DNA from: Neckera pumila | Lineage: Eukaryota > Streptophyta > Bryopsida > Hypnales > Neckeraceae | Direction: 5' to 3' | Assembly: GCA_963969595.1 (NCBI GenBank) | Contig: OZ018409.1 | Span: forward strand, 35,911,282 to 35,975,281 | DNA: 64,000 nt | Shown here: piece after piece, positions 46,746-58,035 of the stretch | Position numbering within the stretch: the first letter of the stretch is position 1 | Layout of the letters: each line of letters begins with the position of its first letter | Program-made: the position numbers and the translations under genes | The notes under the pieces: model-generated | Databases searched by the model: none | What the model saw: only the letters and a program-made list of their open reading frames with translations | What the model was told of the DNA's origin: nothing

Positions 46746-48402
46746 GGGTTAAGGTTGTTTGAATAAAGAATCTATTGGTAAGTATGCAATGCGCAAGGGC
46801 AACAGTGGGGAAAGAAATACACTTTGTTTCCTTGTGCTTGAGAGCTATCCCCGGCAAATTGTACAAGGTGATAATGGCAATATGTAGTCGGGTACAATAA
46901 TCTTACGATTTTTGCAGCCTGTTGAGATTTGGTGAACTTTGGGAGGCCGGTGTATGCTCAAAAATGAATGGAATATTGAATTGAAAATTGCATTGGAATC
47001 ACACTCAAGTCTACTTTATCATCATTGCAAATACACATATGTAATTGAAAATCATACAAAAAGTTTGATGTTTTCTATACACTATCTATCATTTAGTGTT
47101 GCCACCATTTGTGAAAATTACAGCTAGTTTTAATGGTCCATATTAGAAATGAGCCTTCACAATTGCTTTAGAGATACTTGTTCTTATACCACTTGAATCG
47201 CTTGTATGATTACTTTCTTCTTCTTCACCTAAATGAAAAAAAACTATGACTATCTTCCAAAGAATCTCTATGAAATGGTAGATAGTGTATAAAAGGAATC
47301 CAAATTGGTGTATGGTTTTCAATTATTCATTTTTCACTTATTATGAAGTTGAAGTGCACTTCATTGCAGTTCCAATGCAATTTGCGGTTTCAAAAGCGGA
47401 TCATTTTTTAGCATGCTAGAGCTTCTTGAAGTTGATGAACTTTCTAGTGAGAACTACCTTGAAAAAATTGTAAGATTGCTGTACCCGACTGTACATACAC
47501 AATGCTTGGACCATAACTCAAGCAATTGATTGCAAAGACACACCTCTTGCATGTTTGAGAAGCTTCAAAATGGTCAGGTACTCTACTTGTATGGTGTCGT
47601 ATTTGAGCATGGGAAGGTTTAGATTATGATATCTCATCCAAATGAAAGATGCTAATTGTTGAATTATAAATCCAATGCAATATGTCTTACCATATTTTAT
47701 CATAAACATTGTATTCTAAGAGTTGAATATAGTACCATATAAAAGATTCCCTATATACCTTAGGAGAATCTTCAATGCAATCTATATAAGTACTTGATAT
47801 GCACCAAAATGAATGCAAAACAAACTCTTTTGTCAATTTACTCAAGCTCACATGCCATATTTCAATCTCTTCATTGTGCCCACTTCTTCAAATGACTCTT
47901 AAAGACTAACTTGAGATGACATAATACAATAATGGAATCTTATCTTACATTCTAAATAGATGTATGATGATTGGTCCATTGACTATTTATTGAATGAGTA
48001 CCTATGAGCACATTAGAGAGTGGATTTGAATCACTTGAAATTAAGTTGGGATGAACCTTGTACTTCAAAGTGGTCTTGCTAGTGATTTGTTTTTTCTTTT
48101 TTGAGTTTGTAGGGCAAAACGTACCCTAAAAAGCAATCAAGTCAAAGAAATGAGGTCAAAGCAATTATTTATTTTGTAAATTCATTTATCACATCCATCT
48201 ATACCTTTCATTATCACATTTATAAGAAATAGTAAACTTCATCCAAATTTTGATGAATTATATATTTTTGTAAGATGTTTTGGCATTTCATTCAGGTTTT
48301 TATAATGTTTTGTAGTTGCCAATATTCCAAATAAGTAAGAAATCATCAAAAATTTGACCAAAGTCGAAAGCTTTTGCATTTGGTCTCCATTGGCAAGGGT
48401 TT
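46746..48402. other. gene-free AT-rich stretch
   Basis: No gene, RNA or long repeat is recognised. A 62-codon ORF at 46939-47127 has ordinary AT-rich composition and no recognisable motif. Confidence 0.4.
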
Positions 48403-48985
48403 AACCCCTAAATACCCCAAGGCCTTTTTTGAATGCCTTGGAACTTGCTCTAAATTGAACAAAAAGATAAAATTTTGGTAAGTTTTATCAACATTTTTTG
48501 AATTGTAACTATACAAATTCAAACCAGACATATTAGAAATCACAACAATATCATTATTGAATTGAAAGATTATAGTAGAACTTCTAATAAACTCACTCTC
48601 TGAAGTAATTATAAACCTCTCTGATGTAATATTGGTAGCCGGGTCCGGGCCAGACTACATACAAAATGTAATAAGTGACTGCCATGCAGCCGCAATCTAT
48701 ATGTATATGAGAACAGGGAAGGTGTTGTTTTGGGACTCAAGTTGCCATCTATATGTGCGACGTGTCCAATGTTCTTTTGTTTGTATAGTATAGTATAAAA
48801 AATCACTGTGAACTTATTAATGCAATGACTGCAAACTTTATTAATGCAATGACCTCTCTAATTGTAATAACCGTTCTAATGTATTGTGTCAAATCGGTCC
48901 CGGCCCTCTTACTTATTAGAAGTTCTACTATATTATGTTTGATCATGAAAGTATTAAAATTGTGAAAGTCTTTCAATCTTCTTTT
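48403..48985. repeat. dispersed element fragment split by a nested insertion
   Basis: It starts TTAACCCCTAAATACCCCAA and continues with AAGGCCTTTTTTGAA, resembling about 32790-33020. In that copy AAAGATTATAATGTTCGATC is continuous, whereas here a TIR element interrupts the corresponding place. Confidence 0.5.
48571..48932. mobile_element. nested pogo/mariner-like MITE with TATAGTAGAACTTCTAATAA ends
   Basis: The left end TATAGTAGAACTTCTAATAA is inverted at the right end (TTATTAGAAGTTCTACTATA). Subterminal CCGGGTCCGGGCC and GGTCCCGGCCC blocks are also inverted. TIRs of this kind followed by a CCGGTCCCGAC-like block are known from plant Tc1/mariner/pogo-related MITEs. The empty site at about 32945 supports the boundaries. 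Confidence 0.6.
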
Positions 48986-49773
48986 CACATGTCAAATCTA
49001 AAAGATTCATCATTCAAAATAGGAAGTTACAAGACATAACATGCATAATTCCAATCAATTTATGGCTTCTTAGAATCTATTCTACAATTTTTTTAAATAA
49101 ATTTCCAATGTGATTTTTTCTCCAAGATCAAGTGTATTTCAAGAGCCCTCAACACTAAAAAACTCAAGATTTGCAGTGAACCCCCTTGCATAAAATCTTG
49201 AATAGAAAAATCACAATCATTCATTTTCAAAATTAGATCTTGATGCTAAAACTAGACTTCAGGAATGAATTTTTCAAAAATATAAACTATTAAAAATATA
49301 GTAACTTGGTTAGGTTTTATTCTAACTTCAAAGTATTGTCGCCACTAGAATTTGTTGCCTCAGGCATTGAGGGGGTAATTTATGCTTACACCTCGAGTAG
49401 AATACGTATGTATACGATATCCACACTATCCGTATCCGTATCCGTATCCCGTCTTCAGTGCCGCAGTCTATCTCTGTCTTCTATCTGCTTCTATCTGCTT
49501 CTCTTTAGCTTTCCAAATGTCATGCTTCGAAGTCGCACAGCAAGCTCGCAATTGTGGGCAATCCTCGCATCACCAAGTCCATCTTCACACTCCCCATATT
49601 AGCGTTCTTTCGTCCTGTGCATTGAAAACAGACTTGACAATCACCAGAGTGGAACAATTTTTCTGAAATTGCAACCGAGGATAAGTTCGTTCTGTAGCTC
49701 CACGGATTGAAGAATCAAGTGAAGAATCAGTCCATTGTGCTTTCTTCGTCTTTGCGTTTTTGGGTAATTGAGG
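48986..49773 (+). promoter_or_regulatory. upstream and 5'-leader region of the DEG8-like gene
   Basis: A short ATCCGT hexamer repeat (about 49425-49450) and CTATCTGCTT repeats (to about 49502) precede a pyrimidine-rich stretch typical of plant leaders. An in-frame TAA at 49765-49767 shortly precedes the chosen ATG at 49774. The transcription start cannot be placed. Confidence 0.35.
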
Positions 49774-52700
49774 ATGCCTCCATTGTCGCAAGGCTTAGCT
49801 GTGAACTCCCAGACGTTGTCCGCCTTGTCAATGCTTCTGTCGGTGCCCAAGGTGGTCGCCTCAGCTGGGAAGGAGATGCTGAGCTCTGCTTCTTCTTCTC
49901 CGCCGCCCAAATTGGTGAGTGTCAAGTCCAGGCGCGGGTTTCTCAAGTTCTGTGGAGCATGCAGCACCACGAGGTGCAGGAATGTGAGCAAGGTGGTGGG
50001 GTGTCAATGTGAAGGGGAAGACCCGCAAAGCTCCAGGTACGTCTTGAAATTTTGAATTTGAAGTGAGAGTTGGAGTTTTGAATGTCGGTCAATAATTTTT
50101 ATTTCATGTTTTGGCCACTATTGCGATTGAATTTGTGGGATTGATTGAACCGGAATCGGTAACCCTAGAAAGGCATGATTCCTGGAGCAGAGGATGTGAT
50201 GCATGGTTAGAAGAGATGGAAAACTTTGAGAGGATAAGAGCTTAACGTGCATTGCGAAAAATCGTTGAAATTGTGGCTTAAGGGATATCTTACAAGGTTG
50301 AAGTGTAGAGGACCCTAGCGTAGTCATGAAAAACTAATGTTAATGAGATCTGCCCCTAGGGTATCCCCTGTTCATAAATTTTGCATGGCCTCGAAAGCTT
50401 TCTGGCTTCATCCTGCATTGCGAAATATCATTGAAATAGTGGCATAAGGGATATCTTACAAGGTTGAAGGGTAGAGGACGCGAGTGCATTTTTAGAATCC
50501 AAATAGTAATGAGATCTTACCCCTAGGGTATCCCTTCTTCGTAAGTTTTGCAGGGCCAAGCAACCATTATGGCCTTGTCGCAAACACTCGCTCTGCTATG
50601 CAGTGGTTGTGATTATAAGGGTCTTCGAAAGAGCACCCTGAAGTCCGGGTAAGGTCTTCGTGTGCGGGGTCTTGAGCATCGAGCCGGAAGGAAAATATCG
50701 CATAGTATGTTGAGTTTGCTTCTCCGGGGAGTACAGCGTGCCCTCTATAGTACAAACTAGCTGTAGAATGTTTTCACTGAGTCTGCTTTTTAAGGATGAT
50801 TTCTTATTTCAGGTTAAATTCCTATTTCAGAAACTCTTTGCTTGATTTAGGGTTCAGGTCATTGCTGCTACTCGCGTGCAGATTCTCTGGCTTGTGAACA
50901 TTCTGACAAGTTGACGTGATTTGGAATTGGCAGGTCCAGTGTATCTGAAATGAGCAAACGAGAGGGGCTTGTGGAGGGGGGTCAAATGCGGCGGCGAACA
51001 TTTGGAGCCAGTGTTGTCGGTGGTGCATTGACCTTGCCATCTCTTGTGGGGCTCCAGGGTAAGTTGCACTTAAAGCCTATCAAATTTGTTTGGATTCACT
51101 ACACCAGTAGAAAAGCTACCCGTAGAGGTATTTTGAAAATCTCCTCTAGTTACAATTGGCAGATTTGTGTTAGAAACTGCTTCAAATGGCGTCACTATTG
51201 GCAACGTTTAATGTGGCTAAGTTTCTATTAGAGAGTGAAGATTCGTCGTTTCTGAAACACCAGAAAATCCATTTTCTGAGTGGGGATCTAGTTCGGACAA
51301 ATCTTCTGTACATAGCTGGCTTGAACTCCTCCTATACCGATTTTGTGATCTTCAGACACTTGTAATTTTTTTTAATCTTTTTCTTTTCCTTGCATAACCT
51401 GACCTGGAATATTGTCATTGATTTGCAATGGACTATATAGCAAAGGCTCTCGGTGACCCTACTGTGACCATTGACGAAGTAACCCCGGCCGTCACCCCTG
51501 CGGGTACCCTCCCCCCAGCTGAGGTTAGTTAATTCTTAACAATAATATTTTTCAGTAGAAATTGATAAGAATTGTATAGCTTTGCACTGCTTGATTTAAT
51601 TTTTTATTATCAGCTTGATCCACTTCTGGCGTTAAGATAAAAGATGGATCGTGCCAATCAGGAACGCACCGTGGAGCTCTTTGAACGCAACACCTACTCT
51701 GTTGTAAACATCTTCGATGTCACATTGCGACCTCAAGTTAACATGACTGGGTCTGTTGAGGTGCTGGTTCCATATTTACTCACCTGTCCAGTTAGGGGTT
51801 TTCTTAAACACTTTTAGAAGTATAGCTTAATTGGCATTTCACATGGTTATTAGAAGCTTATTGTGAATTTTCGCATATTTTGAGTCTCCCATACAAAATT
51901 TGGTGACTGCAGTCATTCAGTGCTTCAATTTTTTATTATCTGTTGTTTGTTTTTTATGAACCTGAGTTAACACTGGGCATTCTGTGCAGGTTCCGGAAGG
52001 GAATGGATCGGGCTTTATCTGGGACGAGCAAGGCCATATTGTCACAAATTATCACGGTTAGCCAGTTTCTTCTATACCTATGATGTAATTGAATAATGTG
52101 AATATAAATCTCCTCAGATTGACAGGCTTTTCTTGATTTACCGATCCTGAAGAAACGGGTCTCGTATATTTCTGTCTCTGCAGTAATTGGGAACTCATTA
52201 TCACGAAACCCACCTCTGGGACAAGTTGTAGCGCGTGTTACACTGCTGGGTGCCGACGGGTAAGAAACTTTTCATGGACAATCTTTTCTTTTTTGACCAA
52301 TTTGAGTGGATGCAAAGTTAATTGGCGTGGGCTTCAATTCACTTGCATCTCATCATCCTAAGCCTTTGACATGGCAAGTGCAGTTCAGAACAAGTATTCT
52401 GCTTTGAGATGATGGTGGTTTGTGGTATCTGGCATTCTTTCTCTTTTCCTCTAGAAGTTGCTGCTGTTGATGGTCTTGAGGCTCAGTGGCTTTCTTTGGT
52501 GGTGATTTTTGGGCAGGGTAGATATCAGAAGAATTTCGAGGCAAAGCTAGTTGGTGCTGACAGGACCAAAGACCTTGCAGTTCTGGACGTACGTTATCTC
52601 CCATTTTGGCAGGGACACTGTTGTTGCATCAGAGTTTCATGCAAAATAGTTTAGGATTTAAGGAAGCTGACCTAAAATCAATACTTTCCCTATAGGAACA

Positions 52701-55700
52701 ACTAAAAATTCCTCTCAACATGTTCTTAATTACATTGAAAACCTCCTTTAATGCAGCCAAGTACGATATGGCAAGAGAATAGTCAAAACCAGGGTTTTGC
52801 TTTCCTACGTAATGCTAATGTTTTCAAGAGTTATGAAGAAGATAGTTGATGTGACCGAAATAATTAAATTGATGGTTTTGGAAATTTAGAACTAATACTA
52901 CTTAGTGCAAAAGCTATTGAGTTGTCTTTCAAACATTCGGGAACTATATGAAAAGGACAGAACATGCTTGCTCTTTGTGTGGTAACGAGTAGTTCATTTA
53001 GTTTTGGTTTTGGTTTGATGTAAATTTCTAGAATTTTGTGAAATGTCACTTACCTTTAGCCTCTTTATCTATTACAGTGTCTGCTATTGACATGTTTCTA
53101 AATTGTGTATTACAGGTGGATGCTCCTGTTGAGCTTCTGCGTCCTGTCAATGTGGGCCAGTCTTCCAAGCTAAGAGTCGGACAGAGGTGTTTAGCAATTG
53201 GTAATCCATTTGGCTTTGACCACACTCTAACCGTCGGAGTTGTCAGCGGACTGAACCGTGACATTTACAGCCAGACTGGTGTGGTTATTGGAGGCGGCAT
53301 TCAGACTGACGCTGCCATCAATCCTGGCAACAGGTAAACATTATCACCTCACAAAATCCTAACTTTTAATTTTTTTATAAACACGAATAGAAGAGAATTC
53401 CATTCGTATCGTAAACATGGTGCAACAAACTATTTATTTATTTTGTGGGAAACGTAGTCTTAACTTACCTAATGGCCAATGTGGCTGCTTCTATGTCTAC
53501 AGGGGTTATAATACATCATTTTGGTGACTTCAACATATCTCAATATACTAATAGAAAGCACCGTAATTTTCTGGCAAAAATTTGCAAAAAATCGTCCTCG
53601 TAAGTTTTGAGGAGATGTAACAAATTCTATGGTTTTCAGTGGACAATATCACTGTGATTCTCCAAATTGAAATGAAATGTATGGATGTATTCACCTAATC
53701 TTTTTCATTAAAGTAAATCATGTAATCCAAATGGATGAGTATATTTGACATTGCATAAATAGAAGTTTTAATGTTGTACTTGATCGCCACATGAGCAATG
53801 TAGCAAGGCCTCCAAAACACTACGATGATAAAAAGAAGAGATCATATTGTACGTTACATTTTTGAACAATAGAAATATGTTTCAAAGCTATAATGAGCTA
53901 TTCTGTTTTTTGTTCCGGTCCTTGGGGGTTAATATCGTAACAGTTTGCACCTCACAAAAACATTACCCTACGTCGAGGTTAGTTTCGACATAAATTGATT
54001 AGAAATGAGAATGTTGAATGTCTGGAGAAATTGTAAATTATGGTTGTTTGAAAGTACAAAAATGATGTATTATCAAAATGAATGAAAAATTGTTTGAATG
54101 GATGAAAATTTGTTCAAATGAATAAAAATTTGTGTTCAATGGAAGGAACTTTTTTTATTTGGATGAAAGTTTTGAAATGGCGAAAAAATGAAATTGAGGT
54201 GTCGAAAGGTAGGCTGCCTTTACAATAATTCGTTTCATCAACTCTGTGTTGAAATCGACCACAGGGTACGGTAAACTGTAAAGGGAAGATTTCGTTCAAA
54301 TTTTCGATGCAATTCGCATTTACTGAATCTGCAATATTGTGTATCCAGTGGAGGTGTACTCTTGGACTCGCGAGGTAATCTCATTGGTATCAACACTGCA
54401 ATCTTCACTCGCACAGGTGTTAATCTCTTCCTGTAGGATATGGTTTTGTTGGAAATTTCTTTGGCTATCTATATATTGAGAAAATAAAATGCTAACTGGA
54501 GTTTAATTTTTGTTCTCTTTCATTGTAATGGTGTAGGCACATCAGCAGGAGTTGGATTTGCAATACCTGTTGACACAGTTGCCAAACTCGTTCCTCAGCT
54601 TATTGCATATGGCAAGGTTGGTAATCAATTTCTAGAGCTTGTAGCTTCAACTCGTAGATCACACTGATACATCCATACCTTAAGTTTGGCTGTTTGTTTG
54701 TTTTGTTTTGTTTTGTTTGTTTTGTTACGTGAGATCTCCCAGACCGTGCGTCTCCCGGCCGCGTGCTTGGTACCGTCGGAAAGCTCTCAGCAAGGAGGGG
54801 TGCACGGGCTTCATTTTGTGGCGTTTGGACCGGCGGTGCAGAAGTTATTGAATTTCAAAGTTTTTATGAATAAAAAAATTAGAAAAATATTTTTCGGTTG
54901 TGGCAACGGCACAGGGCACACTAGTCACATACTAAAACGTGATGTTGCAGGTTATGCGACCAGGACTGAATGTGCAGCTTGCTCCTGAAGCAGTAGCCCA
55001 GCAACTCAACATTCGCAGTGGTGCATTAGTATTATCGGTAAGCTCCTGAATTTAATGTTCAAATGTTACATCAATATATTTCTCTTCAATGTTTTAAAAC
55101 AGATGAGATGGATTCAAAATTTTGAAAGTTCCCTTTGAAGTGAGGCTTGAAAATCTTAAAATTTCAACGTCTGCAAATGCATTAATATTCGCCAAGGACA
55201 GCACCGTCCACCATGTTCACTATTTCCACAACAGTCTTTAGTAGGGGTGGCATGGCACCTTTGAGAATAATGCCATGCCAAACTCAGAAATATTTAGAGC
55301 ACAGTGATGCCAAACTCATGTGACATCAAAGCATGTGAAGACAATGGCTTATTGCCTTGAGGAACTCTTGCTTTAATTGAGCTCAACTTTGCAAAACACG
55401 TTGTCAAGGGTTGCTTTTCATTTCTTTCCATGCCATTATAGAGGGCACTCAACTAGGGTTCTCTAGAATACTACAGGTTTGTCGCAAGTTTACATTAATG
55501 GCGATTTGCTTCTTTCAAATTTGCAGGTTCCTGACAGAAGTGCGGCTGCGAAGGCAGGGCTGGTAGCAACTAGGAGAGGATTAGCAGGAAACATCCTGCT
55601 TGGTGATGTAATTATTGCAGTTGGCGAAACCACTGTAAGCATTCAACTTTAGTTTTGTCCAACTGTCATTTCATGGCCAATATACGTATCTACTTCGACT

Positions 55701-55877
55701 TGAGATGGTTTTGTTTTTGTATCTTAGATTGCCCTTTTTGCATCACAGGTCAAAAATCCACAAGAGCTTGCAAAAGCATTGGACAGCTTCCAAGTGGGAG
55801 AGAAAGTTTTGCTCAAGGTGCAGAGGAATGATAAGGTTCGGGAGTTGCCATTGACACTCGAAGAGAGCACTCGATGA
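49774..55877 (+). CDS. DEG8: DEG8-like serine protease, thylakoid lumen, 13 exons
   Basis: Exons: 49774-50036, 50934-51058, 51441-51523, 51644-51760, 51990-52056, 52184-52259, 52522-52588, 53116-53333, 54349-54416, 54537-54616, 54951-55037, 55527-55634, 55749-55877. All borders are GT-AG and phases join to 495 residues. Residues 1-105 are Ser/Lys-rich (plastid transit peptide). RRRTF (107-111), a hydrophobic stretch and LQAKA (128-132) form a Tat-type lumen signal. The trypsin-like domain has His218 (TNYHVIG), Asp261 (KDLAVL) and Ser339 (NPGNSGG). A PDZ domain occupies about 390-495. Together with [18 protein letters not shown] and [20 protein letters not shown] this matches DEG8 rather than PDZ-less DEG5. 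In Arabidopsis DEG5-DEG8 complexes help degrade photodamaged D1 protein of photosystem II. Exon 4 must use the AG at 51642-51643; an earlier AG would give an in-frame stop. Confidence 0.93.
50247..50556. repeat. two-copy tandem repeat in DEG8 intron 1
   Basis: A block of about 140 bp containing AAGGGATATCTTACAAGGTT and CCCCTAGGGTATCCC occurs from about 50255 and again from about 50420 with moderate divergence. It is intronic and non-coding. Confidence 0.75.
54672..54924 (+). mobile_element. Helitron-like non-autonomous element A, in DEG8 intron 10
   Basis: The element starts TCCATACC after an A and ends GGCACAGGGCACACTAG before a T, with a GTTG/CAAC mini-hairpin shortly before the end. TC at the 5' end, CTAG at the 3' end and A/T flanks are Helitron hallmarks. 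It shares both ends and most of its interior with 57610-58035. It is 253 bp, non-coding, and lies in the sense direction 26 bp before exon 11. Confidence 0.6.
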
Positions 55878-56886
55878 AGCCAATTCTTTTTCAAATAAAG
55901 GTGTAACATCACACCAGCAGTTCTTATCAGATTCTTACCAGAATTGTATTGGAATTTGGTGCCATAAATCCTTTTGTTTTTTACTATGCTACCAAGGTAA
56001 CTTTCACAATTCCGAGTGGCTCCTTAAACTAAGCACTCTGCATACACACATTTAAAAACAGCATGTGTCGGTGGTTTTAGGAAATTTGCATTACGAAATT
56101 CAAAATGTCTTAACTAATTCAGTACTGCTCCAAAGTCCTGAAACAAGTTGGGTTGACTTTTGTTTGCTCCTCCAAGCAAATGCTAGTAAATGGTTGAATA
56201 TTTTGTAGTTGTTAGACTAAACCGTAACTCTTTAACCTCGTAGTTTTTTGAAAGTACACTGAAAAGCTAGCCCCAGGGTCTAGCTGTGATGTGTAAGGGT
56301 TAAACAAACAACCAAAAGTTACTCGTCCCTCAACTACACCATTTACCACAGATTAGTTATTAACAATGATTATGTCTTGGCTACAACTAATTAGATTCAA
56401 ATGTAATTGCTACCATACACATAGGTCATATCTTCAACTTGCCTTAAGGTATGTACAGTATACCAAAACTACCAATGCACCCAAAACCAATACTATGTAT
56501 TCTTGTTGTACATTTGATGTGCCTAAATGTAGGATTAGGTACATAGTGTTAGTTTTCTTGGTTTGTTGGTTTTGGGTGTACTTACCTTAATCTCCTATAA
56601 GTACAGTAGTACCTATTTTTGCGAGTATGAATTGATGATGAATTAATTGTTCTACTAGAGCGGTTGTGAGTATGTGTTGAGTAGTACCTATCTTTGTTAG
56701 TATGAATTGATGGTGATTTTTAATGGATTTCATTGGAATGGTTATCCAATCTGATACAGAGTATATATATTTAATTGTTCTCGAGTGCATACTTAATTGT
56801 TCTAGAGCGGTTGTGAGTATGTGTTGACGGTTGATATTTACGAAATTTTTTTCCCATTTGAATGATGTATCCAATCTAATATCAAT
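55878..56886. other. DEG8 3' flank with short local duplications
   Basis: The first few hundred bases probably contain the DEG8 3' UTR. From about 56608 the phrases GTAGTACCTAT.TTTG, GTATGAATTGATG and GCGGTTGTGAGTATGTGTTG recur two or three times, indicating small local duplications. No gene is seen. Confidence 0.4.
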
Positions 56887-57460
56887 TTGAGCTGCAGTAG
56901 AGGGAGACTTGAACGAACGGGAGGACGGAGTTCCGGCCGTTGCTGCGTTGGGTCCCAAGGGGAGCAGAGCAGAGTCCAACTTGTCCCTTGTGGAAGATCT
57001 TGCGCAGGGAGTCTGCTTTTGTGCACAGTAGCCCTACCCTACAAGAACAGGAGGTGCACTTTATTAGTCTCTATAGTAGAGCCTCTCTCATCTTGTCTGA
57101 CTTGCCACTTGTTCATTTCCTGCAAAAAGAAGGAGTCCTTTTGGAGTTTCCAGCATGTGCTTTCCTTGACCTTATCATAACCATTTGCTTTAAATATTCA
57201 TTTGATGACAAGTATTCTACTCCGGGGAAAACCAAACGAGGGTGGCCACCAAGGGATTCCAGAATGTGATGAGAGATTGGCCTGATATTTTCCGTTGTCG
57301 TCTTCCTTTTGGCCGTACTGCCTGTTGTCATACAACTGAACCCTCCTGCTGCTGTTCTTCTTTCTTTTCTTTTTCCATGTTGTTTTTAATCCCAACCGCT
57401 CACCAAGATGTTTCTGCCCTACTGTATGTATGATATTGTTACAAATCATGCATGGCTTGG
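56887..57460. other. ORF-containing stretch of unknown nature
   Basis: Overlapping ORFs of 60-110 codons occur in several frames. The 109-codon ORF at 56940-57269 (+) has a hydrophobic part (ILSDLPLVHFL...), and another frame reads EDGVPAVAALGPKGSRAESN. These could be exons of a decayed gene, but I recognise no family and cannot choose a frame. Confidence 0.25.
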
Positions 57461-57609
57461 GAGGAGCGGAGTCTAGTAAAAGAAACACTTGGGTCAGGAA
57501 CTGTGGATTGGAGACCTGTTGGTCAAGTTCGTAGGACTCTGGACATGATTTTTTGGGGACTCAAGGTGGGTTGAGAAATGCGGTGGTGACGGTTGTAGCA
57601 TAGAGTTAA

Positions 57610-58035
57610 TCCATACCCTAAGTTTGGCTGTTTGTTTGTTTGTTTGTTTTGTTTTGTTTGTTTTGTTTTGTTACGTTGAGATCTCTCGGACCGTGTGTCC
57701 CCCAGCCACGTGCTTGGTACCATCGGAAAGCTCTTGGCGAGGAGGGATGCACGAGCTTGGTTTCGTGGCGTTTGGACCTACGGTGCGGAGGTTATTGAAT
57801 TTCGAAGTATTTATGGATTAAAAAAATAGAAAATTACTTTTACTTTGATTCTAGCCACGTGCTTGGTATCGTTGAAAAGCTCTTGGCGAGGGAAAGTGGA
57901 CGGGCTTTGTTTTGTGGTGTTTGGGCATATGGTGCAAAAGTTATTGAATTTCAAAGTTTTTATTATGACTTTAATAGTTAAAAATTTATTTTTGCTTTTT
58001 GTTTTGGCTGTGGAATCGGCACAGGACTACACTAG
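57610..58035 (+). mobile_element. Helitron-like non-autonomous element B
   Basis: It starts TCCATACCC after an A, ends GGACTACACTAG before a T, and is 426 bp. A GCTG/CGGC pair lies shortly before the 3' end. It is longer than element A because the CCACGTGCTTGGTA to TATTGAATTTC block occurs twice (from about 57705 and 57854). GTTTTGTTT-type repeats follow the 5' end, as in element A. It has no coding capacity. Confidence 0.6.

Noticed and set aside
51611..51643. Earlier acceptor AG (51612-51613) for DEG8 exon 4
   Set aside because: In phase it reads into TAA within nine codons; the AG at 51642-51643 keeps the frame and yields the conserved N-terminal protease block.
54686..54988. 100-codon plus-strand ORF in DEG8 intron 10
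   Set aside because: It runs through the Helitron-like element and into exon 11 in the wrong frame; a related ORF at 57624 lies in the second element copy, so it is element-derived.
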